Assembly: GCA_934247225.1 (NCBI GenBank)
Contig: CAKQJE010000001.1
Span: forward strand, 225,167 to 289,166
Direction of reading: 5' to 3'
Length of the DNA: 64,000 bases
DNA from: an uncultured Clostridia bacterium
GTDB taxonomy: Bacteria > Bacillota > Clostridia > Christensenellales > Borkfalkiaceae
Shown here: positions 24,969 to 34,110 of the stretch, piece by piece
Layout of the letters: each line of letters begins with the position of its first letter
Numbering within the stretch: position 1 is the stretch's first letter
The notes under the pieces: model-generated
Told to the model about the DNA's origin: nothing
Database searches by the model: none
The model's input: only the letters and a program-made list of their open reading frames with translations
Program-made: the position numbers and the translations under genes

Positions 24969-26555
24969 ATGGTTTTTCTTTGCGTATGCCTGTGTCTTCT
25001 TGCCGTTACGAATTACGTTTGTTTCGGGCGGAAGCTTTTTGCCGTTTTTCAGCAAAGCGGTTATATCCCGCGGAATTTTTTCTCCGCGCTTAAAAACGAC
25101 TGCAAGAAAGAAATCGAGCGTTTATCGACTTATAGCCTTACGTTTTTGATTTATTCGCTGTTTGTTTCGCCCGTTTTTGCGTTAAATAAAACGCTTTACG
25201 CGGCTGTGCTTTTATCGGCGGCGTTGTCGTTCGATATCGTCGTTTTCATAAAAAACAAACCCGTGAAAGAGGTTAAGCTTACGCGGCGTTTTGCGAGAAT
25301 GTCCGTCGTTTCGGTTTTGCTTGCGGCCGTTATCGCCGCGGCGGCGGGGTATTTCGGCTTTCTTCTGACCGCCGATACTTTGCCGGTTTGTCTCGTAGTT
25401 TCGCTCACGCTTTCGGTTTTGTGCGGGTTAACGCCGATTTTAATAATTTCGGGGTATTTCGTTATGTATCCGTATGACAGGGCGGTTTACAAAATTTCCG
25501 TCCGAAAATGTAAAAATCGGCTCGAAAAACAAGGCGATCTTATAAAAATAGGCATAACGGGAAGCTACGGAAAGACTTCGGTTAAAAACATTCTCGAAAA
25601 AATGCTTTCCGCAAAATATAATGTGCTGGCGACGCCTCTTTCTTACAACACGCCGCTCGGAATTTGTAAAACCGTTAAAAAACTTACTTATTCCACGGAA
25701 ATTTTCATTGCGGAAATGGGCGCGAGGAGGATCGGCGATATAAAAGAATTATGCGAAATCGTCCGCCCTGACGTAGGCGTGATCACGGGGATATGCGGGC
25801 AGCATCTCGAAACTTTTAAAACGCTCGAAAACGTAAAACGCGCCAAAAACGAACTTATAGAGGCGCTTCCTCTGGACGGCGCGGCATTTTTCAACACCGA
25901 CGGAAAAGAAGCGGCGGAGCTTTTTTCGAAATGCCCGATAACCAAATTTTCGGCGGGAACAAGCGGCGGCGACGCTTACGCGAAAACGATACGGGAAGAA
26001 AATAACGGAACTTACATAGAGATGGTTCTCGGCGGAAAAACGTACTCTTTTAAAACCGAACTTCGGGGCAGGCATAACGCCGCGAATATCTGTCTGGCGG
26101 CGGAAGTCGCGTTCAAGCTCGGCGTTCCGCCGGAAAGAATTATCGCGGAAGCCGTAAGGCTCAAACCCGTTCCGCACAGACTCGAAGTTAAAAAAACGGG
26201 CGGGATAACCGTTATCGACGACAGTTACAACGCGAATATCGAGGGGGTTAAAGCCGCAGCGGAAGTTCTCGGCTCGTTCGAGGGGAAAAAGTTCGTCGTA
26301 ACGCCGGGAATGGTGGAATGCGGAAAAGATACGGAAAAACATAACGAAACGGTCGGGGAGATTTTGTCTTCGGTTGCGGACGTTATTTTTGCCGTCGGAA
26401 ACAACGCCGGGCATATAGCGAACGGCGCGGCTTATAAATGCGAAGTGATAAAGGTCGAAAACCTGCAAGAGGCGACAGATAAACTGCGCGTGAAGCTTAA
26501 AGCGGGCGACGTCGTTTTATTTCTGAACGATTTGCCCGATAAATACGGGGTTTGA
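24969..26555 (+). CDS. murF: MurF-like Mur ligase with an N-terminal membrane domain
   Basis: Probable UDP-MurNAc-tripeptide D-Ala-D-Ala ligase. The Mur ligase part begins at about residue 190: P-loop GITGSYGKTSVKN, then IAEMGARRIGDIKEL, the TGICGQHLETF metal region, LRGRHNAANICLAAEVA and PHRLEVKKTGGITVIDDSYNAN. Before it lie about 175 residues with five hydrophobic segments (for example FLCVCLCLLAVTNYVCF and VVSVLLAAVIAAAAGYFGF), which ordinary MurF lacks. ddl follows 36 bases later and makes the D-Ala-D-Ala substrate, supporting the assignment. The ATG at 24969 follows GAGGGGTG; a GTG at 24963 is less well placed. It could instead be a Mur ligase with another amino-acid donor. Confidence 0.85.
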   Translation: MVFLCVCLCLLAVTNYVCFGRKLFAVFQQSGYIPRNFFSALKNDCKKEIERLSTYSLTFLIYSLFVSPVFALNKTLYAAVLLSAALSFDIVVFIKNKPVKEVKLTRRFARMSVVSVLLAAVIAAAAGYFGFLLTADTLPVCLVVSLTLSVLCGLTPILIISGYFVMYPYDRAVYKISVRKCKNRLEKQGDLIKIGITGSYGKTSVKNILEKMLSAKYNVLATPLSYNTPLGICKTVKKLTYSTEIFIAEMGARRIGDIKELCEIVRPDVGVITGICGQHLETFKTLENVKRAKNELIEALPLDGAAFFNTDGKEAAELFSKCPITKFSAGTSGGDAYAKTIREENNGTYIEMVLGGKTYSFKTELRGRHNAANICLAAEVAFKLGVPPERIIAEAVRLKPVPHRLEVKKTGGITVIDDSYNANIEGVKAAAEVLGSFEGKKFVVTPGMVECGKDTEKHNETVGEILSSVADVIFAVGNNAGHIANGAAYKCEVIKVENLQEATDKLRVKLKAGDVVLFLNDLPDKYGV

Positions 26556-26591
26556 AACGCCTCGGAAATATCTGAATATGGAGGAGGATTT

Positions 26592-27707
26592 ATGAAAAAC
26601 GTACTTGTATTTTTCGGCGGGGTTTCCTGCGAACACGACGTGTCGATAATAACGGGAGTTATGACGGCGAATTGTCTTTCGGGCAAAGAAAACGTGTATC
26701 CCGTTTATATCGACGTGAACGGAAAGTGGCACACGGGCGAAAAGCTCAAAGATCTTTCCTGGTATAAAACGCGCGATTTTTCCTCGGTCACGCCCGTTAC
26801 GGTCGTGGCGGGAGACAACAGGCTTTACGCCGTGAAAAAGAATAAGCTCAAAGAAATATGCGCCGTAGACGCGGCGATAAACTGCACGCACGGCTTGAAC
26901 GGCGAGGACGGAACGCTCGCGGGGGTTATGCGGCTCAGTAAAATAGCGTTCGCCTCTCCCGGGCTTTTTTCGTCGAGCCTTTCTATGGATAAGTATTACA
27001 CGAAAATCGCGTTGAAAGGGATAGGCGTGGACACGTTGCCATACGTCAAACTCGGCAGAGGAAATTATCTCAAAAAACGCGCTCTGGCGAGTAAATTCGT
27101 TGCGGGAAAGCTTAAATTTCCCGTGATCGTCAAACCTGCGAACCTCGGGAGCAGTATCGGAATCGGGGTCGCGAAATGCGAAGACGAACTTTATCGGGCT
27201 TTGGACGACGCGTTTCGTTACGACGATAAAGTGATCGTCGAAAAAGCTTTGACGGGTTTCAGGGAAATAAATTGCGCCTGCATAAAATTAGGCGAAAAAT
27301 ATCTCGTTTCGGAATGCGAGGAGCCGAAGCTTTGCGGCGATATTTTAAGTTTTGCCGATAAATACTCGGGCGACAAAAAGGCGGTTTTCCCCGCCGAGCT
27401 TGACAAAAAAATCTCCGACGAAATAAAAAACATAACCTCGTATATTTACCGTAAGCTCGAATTCCGCGGCGCGGTGCGCATAGATTTTCTGCTGGACGGC
27501 GAAAAAGTGTACGTGAACGAAATAAATTCCGTGCCGGGGTCGCTGGCGTATTATCTGTTTTCGGAATCGATAAGAGAATTCTGTTCTCTTCTTATCGAGT
27601 CTGTGGATCTTGCCGCGGAAGAGGAAAGAGACAGGGAAAACAACGTTTACGATTATTCCGCGAATATTTTAACCGCCGATTTAAGCGGAGGGAAGCTGAG
27701 AAAATAA
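26592..27707 (+). CDS. ddl: D-alanine-D-alanine ligase
   Basis: ATP-grasp ligase making D-Ala-D-Ala for peptidoglycan. The 371-residue protein has the N-terminal FFGGVSCEHDVSI loop, CTHGLNGEDGTLAG, the ATP-grasp lysine region FPVIVKPANLGSSIGI and the metal-binding GAVRIDFLLDGEKVYVNEINSVPGS split over its C-terminal half. Ribosome site GGAGGATTT. It forms a pair with the murF-like gene. The final 25 residues extend a little past the common end of the family. Nothing catalytic is missing. Confidence 0.95.
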   Translation: MKNVLVFFGGVSCEHDVSIITGVMTANCLSGKENVYPVYIDVNGKWHTGEKLKDLSWYKTRDFSSVTPVTVVAGDNRLYAVKKNKLKEICAVDAAINCTHGLNGEDGTLAGVMRLSKIAFASPGLFSSSLSMDKYYTKIALKGIGVDTLPYVKLGRGNYLKKRALASKFVAGKLKFPVIVKPANLGSSIGIGVAKCEDELYRALDDAFRYDDKVIVEKALTGFREINCACIKLGEKYLVSECEEPKLCGDILSFADKYSGDKKAVFPAELDKKISDEIKNITSYIYRKLEFRGAVRIDFLLDGEKVYVNEINSVPGSLAYYLFSESIREFCSLLIESVDLAAEEERDRENNVYDYSANILTADLSGGKLRK

Positions 27708-27862
27708 TAGTCCCGCAAAGAGGAAAAACAACAAGGCACAGCGTAACCGACGGTTCGGGTAAAGCGCGATGTAACCGAAAGTAGGCGTAAAAACATATGA
27801 TATAACGGAACGCGTATGTAAAAACGAAAACGCGTTTCGGATATCACCAAGGAGAAAAGTTT

Positions 27863-28591
27863 ATGGAAAACGTTCTCGTCACCGCGTTCGGTTTGCTTTT
27901 CATTTTTGTTATGACGACATGCGGCGCGCTCACGGCGTGCTTTATTCCCGAAAAGAAATTCGGCGCGTGGTTTCCTTTCCTCGGCGGGTTTTCCGCGGGG
28001 ATAATGGTTGCCGCTTCGGTGTGGTCGCTTATCCTTCCCGCTCTCGAAACCGCGGGAAGCTATGCCGCGCTTAAAGTTGGCGCGGGGATAGCTTTTGGCG
28101 GAGCGTTTATATACGTCTTCGGGCTTTTGTTTCCCGAAGACGAAAGCGCGGGGTTTAATAAGCTTTTCGTCGCGATGACGGCTCACAATATCCCCGAGGG
28201 ATTGGCGGTCGGATTTGCGCTCGGAGCGGGGATCGCGGGCGGCGGAGCTGTAATCGGGCTTCCCGTGGCGATAGGCATAGGCTTGCAGAATTTTCCCGAG
28301 GGCGCGGCGATAACCCTTCCCGCAAGGAAAATATACAGCAGAAAAAAGGCTTTTTTAAAGGGGGTTATAAGCGGGGCGGTCGAGCCGATAAGCGGAGCTT
28401 TGGGCGTGTTGACCGTAGGACTCGTTTCGTCGTTTATGCCGTATCTGACATCGTTTTCGGCGGGCGCGATGCTTTTCGTCGTGTTCTCGGAGTTCACCGC
28501 CAAAACAGACTCGGACGGAGCGAAAAACGCGATAGGCGCGCTCGTCGGGTTTATTCTTATGATGGCGGCGGACGTTTTGTTGTCGGCATAA
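27863..28591 (+). CDS. ZIP-family divalent metal transporter
   Basis: Polytopic membrane protein for zinc or another divalent metal, 242 residues with about eight helices. The metal-binding helix motifs are clear: AHNIPEGLAVGFALG (about 112-126) and QNFPEGAAI (about 147-155), the hallmark of ZIP proteins. There is an AAGGAGAA ribosome site. The 155 bases upstream hold a TATAAC-containing region but no riboswitch or metal-regulator box that I can recognise. It stands between ddl and the PPTase gene with no obvious functional link. Confidence 0.92.
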   Translation: MENVLVTAFGLLFIFVMTTCGALTACFIPEKKFGAWFPFLGGFSAGIMVAASVWSLILPALETAGSYAALKVGAGIAFGGAFIYVFGLLFPEDESAGFNKLFVAMTAHNIPEGLAVGFALGAGIAGGGAVIGLPVAIGIGLQNFPEGAAITLPARKIYSRKKAFLKGVISGAVEPISGALGVLTVGLVSSFMPYLTSFSAGAMLFVVFSEFTAKTDSDGAKNAIGALVGFILMMAADVLLSA

Positions 28592-28675
28592 ATCGGCGGG
28601 TAGCAGACGGGATTTCGGAAAAAAAAGTATTTCGGCGTTGCTTTTTTTCGCGGTTTATGATAAACTGTAAACCGT

Positions 28676-29347
28676 ATGACAAGAGAAAGCGTTAAATCCG
28701 AAATAAAAAAAGCCTCGACAAACGGCGTTAAAAATCCCGACGGCGAAATATTTATATATCTTTTTATCGGAGATATCGACGTTAGCGTAGAAGAAAGTAT
28801 TCCGTCGGATTTTCCGAAAGAGAGAACGGCAGAAATTTTAAGTTTGAAAAGCGAAAAAGTCAGGCGGCAGAAAATCGCCGTGTGGAAACTTCTGCTTTTT
28901 GCCGCGAGAGAAATTTACGGGCTGGATGCGGACGAAATCCGCTTCGAAAAGACCCCGGAGGGGAAATGGCTTTGCGATAAATTTTGTTTTTCGCTCTCCC
29001 ACACGGACGGAGCGGCGGCGGTCGTTATAGCCGAAAATCCTTGCGGAACAGACGTCGAATATGCGCCGAAGTTTTTTGAAAAGTGCGCCTATAAGCCGTT
29101 TATCGGGTCTTTTTTGAAGCAAATAGGCGAAAACGAAGGCTTGAATAAAGAGGACGCGTTAAAGCTATGGACGCAAAAGGAAAGCGTTTATAAGCGAGCG
29201 GGTCGCGGCGTTTTTTTGCCGAAGAAAATCGACGTGAAAAAAGAAAACGTCGTAACGGAAATCATAGGGGATTATGTATTGTCCGTCGCGACGAAGACTG
29301 AAACCGATAAAGAAAACATTAAAATAAGAGTTTTGAAAGAAATATAA
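28676..29347 (+). CDS. 4'-phosphopantetheinyl transferase (Sfp-type)
   Basis: Transfers phosphopantetheine from CoA to carrier proteins. The 223-residue protein has the Sfp motifs: FCFSLSHTDGAAAV, GTDVEYAPKF with the Mg-binding Asp/Glu (near residues 123-125) and LWTQKESVYKRAGRGVF. No carrier protein or polyketide/peptide synthase is in the window, so its partner is elsewhere, perhaps fatty-acid ACP. A TTGCTT-N17-TAAACT promoter ends nine bases before the ATG, and there is no ribosome site, so this mRNA is probably leaderless or nearly so. The first 25 residues are charged and poorly conserved. Confidence 0.88.
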   Translation: MTRESVKSEIKKASTNGVKNPDGEIFIYLFIGDIDVSVEESIPSDFPKERTAEILSLKSEKVRRQKIAVWKLLLFAAREIYGLDADEIRFEKTPEGKWLCDKFCFSLSHTDGAAAVVIAENPCGTDVEYAPKFFEKCAYKPFIGSFLKQIGENEGLNKEDALKLWTQKESVYKRAGRGVFLPKKIDVKKENVVTEIIGDYVLSVATKTETDKENIKIRVLKEI

Positions 29348-29384
29348 AAACGCGTCCCCCGAGAAGCCCGGGAGGCGCGTTTTT
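29345..29384. terminator. Terminator between PPTase gene and spoVG
   Basis: AAAACGCG / CGCGTTTT with an imperfect inner stem, flanked by T on both strands; serves both converging genes. Confidence 0.8.
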
Positions 29385-29409
29385 ATATAACAAGGGAGTG
29401 TGAGCGTGG

Positions 29410-29679
29410 TTATACGGTTTTTGCGAGTTCGAGCTTATAAGCTTCCATAACGGCGTTCGTAAGCTCCGCGCGCGCTTCGTTGTTTATGGGGTGAACGATA
29501 TCTCTGTATTCGCCGCGCGCGGTTTTTTTCGAGGGCATCGAAACGAAGTACCCGTCCGTACCGTCAACGATTTTAATGTCGTGGATAGCGATTCCGTCGT
29601 CTATCGTGACGGAAGCCACGGCTTTTAACTTGGAGTCGTCTTTTTCCATAAGTCTTATTCTTACGTCTGTAATTCTCAT
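29410..29679 (-). CDS. spoVG: SpoVG family RNA/DNA-binding regulator
   Basis: An 89-residue SpoVG protein, a small nucleic-acid-binding regulator involved in septation, sporulation and virulence control in Firmicutes. Starts MRITDVRIRLMEKDDSKLKA and has the core IDDGIAIHDIKIV, SMPSKKT and YRDIVHPI motifs. The ATG at 29679 has an AAGGCGGT ribosome site. It is transcribed alone, divergent from murC and closed by a shared terminator. In many Firmicutes spoVG sits near ipk/purR, so this location is different. Confidence 0.95.
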   Translation of the reverse strand: MRITDVRIRLMEKDDSKLKAVASVTIDDGIAIHDIKIVDGTDGYFVSMPSKKTARGEYRDIVHPINNEARAELTNAVMEAYKLELAKTV

Positions 29680-29824
29680 TTTTTTACCGCCTTATCGCGT
29701 CGGGATCAACCGACTTTTTTTATATCATACTATAATTCGCGAAATTTTTCAACAGTAATTTAAAAAATTTCTCGTTTTTTTATAAATTTTGTCAAAACTC
29801 GTAAAAAAAAGAGAAAAACGGGCA

Positions 29825-29830
29825 TATAAT
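29825..29830 (+). promoter_or_regulatory. -10 box of murC, predicting a leaderless mRNA
   Basis: TATAAT ends six bases before the murC ATG at 29837, leaving TCTAAT and no room for a ribosome site. The -35 region is weak. Confidence 0.6.
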
Positions 29831-29836
29831 TCTAAT

Positions 29837-31168
29837 ATGAAAATAAAGAACAAAACGCTGAAAGTTCATTTTATAGGAATAGGCGGGGTGAGCATGAGTT
29901 CGCTTGCCCGTTATCTTAAAGAGGTTGGATTTATCGTATCGGGCAGCGATACTTCGCCGAGCGAAAATCTCGAAAATCTTTCGAAAGAGGGAATAACGGT
30001 TTCGATAGGGCAAAGAGCCGAAAACGTTCGGGGAAAGGACGTCGTTGTGTATACCGACGCGATAAAAAGCGATAATCCCGAGCTGAAAGAGGCGGTGGAA
30101 AACAAACAGTACGTTTTAAAACGCGCCGAGCTTTTAAAAATCGTCTCGGAAAATTTCCGCAAAAGACTCGGCGTTTGCGGTTGTCACGGAAAAACTACGG
30201 CAACCTGTATGCTTGTTCATGTGTTCAAAGCCGCAAACAAGCGTTTTACGGCGCATATAGGCGGTTTTGATTTGGAATACGGCAATTTTGCGGCAAATGG
30301 CAACGAATATTTCATAAGCGAGGTTTGCGAATATAAGCGAAATCTCGACCGTTTCGACGCGGACGTCGCGATTTGTCTTAATATCGAACCCGACCATATG
30401 GATTGTTATAAGGATGAAAACGAGCTTGACAACACTTATTTCAAATTTCTCGGTCGGGCGCGGAAAGCGGTGATATATGCGGGGGATAAAACCCTTGCTT
30501 TATATAAAAACGAAAACGCCGTAACTTACGGAACGAGCAAAAATTGCGATTTTTATGCCGACGATATTGTCTGCAAAAACGGCAGGTATTCTTTCGATCT
30601 GTATGTTTACGGGGCGAAAACCGAAAGGATAAGGCTTAAAGCTTTCGGCGGGCATAACGTGCTTAATGCCCTTGCCGTCGGCGCGTGCGCTTTCCTTTGC
30701 GGGATAGACGTAAAAACGATAAAAAGGGGACTTGAAAATTTCAAGGGCGTAAAAAGGAGATTCGAGCATATCGGAAATATCGGAAAAGCCGAGGTTTACG
30801 CCGACTACGCGCACCATCCGACGGAAATCGCCGAGGCGATTAAAACGATAAAGGAAGCCAAAAACGGCAAGGTTTATACCGTTTTTCAGCCGCATACTTA
30901 TTCTCGGACTATTTTTTTGAAAGACGAATTCGTGAAAGTGCTTTCGGGTATCGAAAACCTTATTTTATATAAAACTTTCGCCGCGAGAGAGGAATATATC
31001 GCGGGCGGAAGCGCGAAAGATCTGGCAAAGCTTATTAAAAACGCGGAATATTTCGAAAACGTCGAAGCCCTGGCGGCTGTTTTAAGGTGCAAAGCCAAAA
31101 GCGGCGACTCGGTTTTAATTCTCGGCGCAGGCGATCTCGAACAGAAAATCCGCAAATATCTCGATTGA
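29837..31168 (+). CDS. murC: UDP-N-acetylmuramate-L-alanine ligase
   Basis: Adds L-Ala to UDP-MurNAc, the first amino acid of the peptidoglycan stem. The 443-residue protein has the N-terminal nucleotide fold VHFIGIGGVSMSSLAR, the ATP loop GVCGCHGKTTATCM, the NIEPDHMDCYKDE region, FGGHNVLNALA and YADYAHHPTEI. The start at 29837 places the GIGG motif at the usual distance. A TTG start at 29789 would add 16 poorly conserved residues and sit on the promoter. A strong bidirectional terminator follows. It is separated from the murF-like gene and ddl by 2.1 kb. Confidence 0.95.
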   Translation: MKIKNKTLKVHFIGIGGVSMSSLARYLKEVGFIVSGSDTSPSENLENLSKEGITVSIGQRAENVRGKDVVVYTDAIKSDNPELKEAVENKQYVLKRAELLKIVSENFRKRLGVCGCHGKTTATCMLVHVFKAANKRFTAHIGGFDLEYGNFAANGNEYFISEVCEYKRNLDRFDADVAICLNIEPDHMDCYKDENELDNTYFKFLGRARKAVIYAGDKTLALYKNENAVTYGTSKNCDFYADDIVCKNGRYSFDLYVYGAKTERIRLKAFGGHNVLNALAVGACAFLCGIDVKTIKRGLENFKGVKRRFEHIGNIGKAEVYADYAHHPTEIAEAIKTIKEAKNGKVYTVFQPHTYSRTIFLKDEFVKVLSGIENLILYKTFAAREEYIAGGSAKDLAKLIKNAEYFENVEALAAVLRCKAKSGDSVLILGAGDLEQKIRKYLD

Positions 31169-31182
31169 AAAATACAAAAAAT

Positions 31183-31217
31183 TACGGCGACCTCGGAATT
31201 CCCGAGGTCGCCGTTTT
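31183..31217. terminator. Terminator between murC and the DUF1846 gene
   Basis: ACGGCGACCTCGG / CCGAGGTCGCCGT perfect stem with T-run on the plus strand and A/T flank on the other. Confidence 0.9.
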
Positions 31218-31232
31218 ATGACGGTAAAAATT

Positions 31233-32717
31233 TCAGTGCGAGTTTTTATTGTCTTTGAATATGGCGTTGGAAGTGAGCCTTATGCCCAGCTTGCGATAAA
31301 ATTTCTCGTCGTTATGCGCGAGCATTACCGTCGTGTGAACTTCGCAGTCCCTGAGTTTCGGGAGCATCTCAATCGCCAAAGCGGCGTTTTTGTCGTGTTC
31401 CGCGGAAGAAGAAAGAGCTATCAGCATTTCGTCGACGTGCAGCCTCGGATTTCTGCTTCCGAGATATTTTATTTTGAGATCCTGAATGGGAATGATCGAG
31501 TTTTTCGATATTAAATCAATACTGTCGTCGATGCCCGCGATATGTTTGAGCGCGTTTAAAATCATACTCGAAGAACAGCCGAAAAGGTCGTTCGTTTTGC
31601 CCGTTATGATCGTTCCGTCTTTAAGTTCGATCGCGGCGACGGGGCAGTCGTAACGCTTGGAAAGTTCGTTTGCGGCAACGTAAACCTTTCTTTCGTCCAC
31701 GCTTATGTTGTTGCCCTTCATAATGAGCGCGATTTTATCCGATTCCGACGGGTCGAGATCGTTTCTTCTTTCTCTTGCCAAAGCGTTAAGATAACGTCTG
31801 ATTATTTCCTGCTTTGCCGCTTCCACGCAAACCGCGTCGTCGGAAATTGCGTAACCCGCCATATTAACGCCCATATCCGTCGGGGATTTGTAGGGGGATT
31901 TACCCATAATCTGCTCGAAAATGGCGTTTAAAACGGGGAAAATCTCAACGTCTCTGTTGTAGTTTACGGCTTGTTTTCCGTAAGCCGCGAGATGCCACGG
32001 GTCGATCATATTCACGTCGTTAAGATCCGCCGTCGCGGCTTCGTAAGCGAGGTTTACCATATGATTTAAGGGGAGGTTCCACACGGGGAAAGTTTCGTAT
32101 TTCGCGTAGCCGACCTTATGTCCTCTTTTATGTTCCTGATAAAGCTGGGAAAGGCAGGTCGCCATTTTTCCCGATCCGGGACCTGGTGCGGTTATTATGA
32201 CGAGGTCTCTCGAAGTTTCGATAAAATCGTTTTTTCCGTAACCTTCTTCGCTCACGATAAGCGGAATATTGTTGGGATAGCCTTTTATCGGGTAATGACG
32301 GTAAGTTTTTATTCCGAGCGAAGCGAGTTTCGTCTCGAAAGCTTTCGCCGGCTCGTTTTCTTCGGTGAACTGAGCGAGAACGACGCTTCCGACGAACAAA
32401 CCGTAACTTTTGAAAACGTCGATCAGACGCAGAACGTCGAGATCGTAAGTGATCCCGAGATCGGCTCTTACTTTGTTTCTTTCGATATCGTGACTGTTGA
32501 TTACGATGACGATTTCGGCTCTGTCTTTAAGTTTTCCGAGCATTTTGATTTTGTTGTCGGGGGCAAACCCGGGGAGTACTCTCGACGCGTGGAAATCGTC
32601 GAAAAGCTTTCCGCCGAATTCTATGTAGAGTTTTCCGCCGAATTCGTCTATTCTTTCAAGTATTTTTTCGGATTGTAAGGTTAAGTATTTCTCACTGTCG
32701 AAACCGATTTTATCCAT
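31233..32717 (-). CDS. DUF1846 (UPF0371) family protein
   Basis: A 494-residue cytosolic protein of the widely conserved UPF0371/DUF1846 family, whose biochemical role is unsettled. Family landmarks: MDKIGFDSEKYLTLQSEKI at the start, GGKLFDDFHASRVLPGF, a phosphate-loop-like TAPGPGSGKMATCLSQLY (about 182-199), and MIDPWHLAAYGKQAVNYNRD. Length is normal. The GPGSGK loop suggests nucleotide or phosphate binding. A tandem 23-bp repeat occupies its mRNA leader. It stands alone with promoter and shared terminator. Confidence 0.92.
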   Translation of the reverse strand: MDKIGFDSEKYLTLQSEKILERIDEFGGKLYIEFGGKLFDDFHASRVLPGFAPDNKIKMLGKLKDRAEIVIVINSHDIERNKVRADLGITYDLDVLRLIDVFKSYGLFVGSVVLAQFTEENEPAKAFETKLASLGIKTYRHYPIKGYPNNIPLIVSEEGYGKNDFIETSRDLVIITAPGPGSGKMATCLSQLYQEHKRGHKVGYAKYETFPVWNLPLNHMVNLAYEAATADLNDVNMIDPWHLAAYGKQAVNYNRDVEIFPVLNAIFEQIMGKSPYKSPTDMGVNMAGYAISDDAVCVEAAKQEIIRRYLNALARERRNDLDPSESDKIALIMKGNNISVDERKVYVAANELSKRYDCPVAAIELKDGTIITGKTNDLFGCSSSMILNALKHIAGIDDSIDLISKNSIIPIQDLKIKYLGSRNPRLHVDEMLIALSSSAEHDKNAALAIEMLPKLRDCEVHTTVMLAHNDEKFYRKLGIRLTSNAIFKDNKNSH

Positions 32718-32739
32718 AAGTAAAACATTCTCCCGCGGC

Positions 32740-32785
32740 TTGCCCGATGCGGCTCGCTTAATTTGCCCGATGCGGCTCGCTTAAT
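32740..32785 (-). repeat. Perfect 23-bp tandem repeat in the leader of the DUF1846 gene
   Basis: Two identical adjacent 23-bp units (32740-32762 and 32763-32785), each containing TGCCCGATGCGGCTCGCTTA. Transcription from the promoter at 32793-32821 would begin almost exactly at the repeat. Confidence 0.9.
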
Positions 32786-32792
32786 ATTGTTT

Positions 32793-32821
32793 ATTATACC
32801 AAAACGGGAGGAGAAAATCAA
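32793..32821 (-). promoter_or_regulatory. Promoter of the DUF1846 gene
   Basis: Minus strand TTGATT (32821-32816), 17 bases, TATAAT (32798-32793). Confidence 0.85.
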
Positions 32822-32954
32822 TTAAAAGAAAATATTTTTTGCGTTTTTTTTAAAATGCGGCAAAAACGATTTTCTTATGCGCTCGTTTGTGCTAAAATAT
32901 ATTGTACTGAAATATATACGTTCACACGGGAACGTTCACATAGGAGATATATTT

Positions 32955-33815
32955 ATGGAAACGAAAAAAATCGATCTTTACGAATATTTTAAAATCCGAA
33001 AACCCGAGGGCGCGAGAGGCGTTCTCACAACTTATATAAGGGATTTAAGCCCCGAAATCAACCCGGACAGGAAAGCTCCCGCGATGCTCGTTATCCCCGG
33101 CGGCGGCTATTATATGGTGAGCGACAGAGAAGGCGAACCCGTCGCGATGAGATATCTCGCTCTCGGCTTTAACTCCTTCGTTCTTAATTACTCGGTCGCC
33201 GAGGACTCGCCACTGAAATATCCTTATCAGATAGCCGAAGCGGCGATGGCTATGGCTTACATAAGGCTCAATGCCGAAAGTCTTAATATCGACCCCGAAA
33301 AGGTCGCTGCGGTAGGGTTTTCCGCGGGCGGACACCTTTGCGCCATGCTCGGCAGTTTCCATAACTGTCCCGACGTCGACAAGATTTTTAAACCGAACGT
33401 ATGCGTAAAACCGAACGCGATCGTTTTAGGCTACCCCGTTATTTCATCGGATATTACCTTTGCGCACATCGGAAGTTTTATAAATCTTTGCGGCGAAGAG
33501 AATAAAGAGCTTATGAAAAAGGTTGACGTACTTAACCTTATAGACGAAAATTCCGCGCCCGCTTTTATCTGGTCGACGTTCAACGATAATTGCGTACCCT
33601 GTCAGAACGCGATCGAGGCGGCTTTGCAATATAAAAAAGTCGGCGTTCCCGTTTCCGTTCACGTTTTCGGCAAAGGCGAACACGGGCTTTCCGTTGCGGA
33701 TATGACGGTTTACAAAACGGACGAAGCGATCAAAGAAATGTCCGTTTCCGTTCCCGAATGGATAAGGCTTTCCGTCGAGTGGCTCGAAGAGCAGGGCGTT
33801 TGCGTGACGATCTGA
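32955..33815 (+). CDS. Alpha/beta hydrolase (esterase/acetylesterase type)
   Basis: A 286-residue cytosolic serine hydrolase. The oxyanion loop MLVIPGGGYYMVSDREGEP, nucleophile elbow AVGFSAGGHLCAML (about residues 124-137), acid region STFNDNCVP and His in KGEHGLSVAD match the BD-FAE/acetylxylan esterase group. No signal peptide, so it probably acts on imported sugars or oligosaccharides. The GH5 enzyme gene starts 295 bases downstream, in keeping with glycan degradation. The start at 32955 has a GGAGAT site; in-frame codons further up lie on the promoter region. A TGCTAAAAT extended -10 lies at 32890-32898. Confidence 0.88.
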   Translation: METKKIDLYEYFKIRKPEGARGVLTTYIRDLSPEINPDRKAPAMLVIPGGGYYMVSDREGEPVAMRYLALGFNSFVLNYSVAEDSPLKYPYQIAEAAMAMAYIRLNAESLNIDPEKVAAVGFSAGGHLCAMLGSFHNCPDVDKIFKPNVCVKPNAIVLGYPVISSDITFAHIGSFINLCGEENKELMKKVDVLNLIDENSAPAFIWSTFNDNCVPCQNAIEAALQYKKVGVPVSVHVFGKGEHGLSVADMTVYKTDEAIKEMSVSVPEWIRLSVEWLEEQGVCVTI

Positions 33816-33840
33816 CAATATAACCGATAAAAAATAAAAG

Positions 33841-33917
33841 GCTCCCCGCCGATATACACACTGAAAGTAAGACGCTTTCGGAAGTGGTGCATATCATTGT
33901 TTGCGGGGAGTTTTTTT
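33841..33917 (+). terminator. Long nested hairpin and T-run after the esterase gene
   Basis: CTCCCCGC pairs with GCGGGGAG over a 60-base interval, followed by seven T. Inside are further complementary arms (GATATACACACT with AGTGGTGCATATC, and GAAAG with CTTTC). It is a terminator by position but much larger than the others here; no known riboswitch fold was recognised. Confidence 0.65.
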
Positions 33918-34110
33918 ATCCGAAAAAGTTTTTTCGCAGGTGATTTTTATGTGGATAATTTTTTGCGGGATATGCGCGCGTTTCGGCGCGGATAGTAAGA
34001 AATCTAAAAAAGACGATATAATCGCCTCTATCTTTATTCCACAATATGTGGTATCGTAATTTTATAATGCGTTTGCTTTTTTTACGCAACGGCAATGTGA
34101 GGAGGAAATT

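Noticed and set aside
27708..27862. Metal-sensing riboswitch upstream of the ZIP gene
   Set aside because: No NiCo, czcD or yybP-ykoY signature seen; only weak stems.
32740..32785. Possible CRISPR repeats
   Set aside because: Only two units, directly adjacent with no spacer, and no cas genes in the window.
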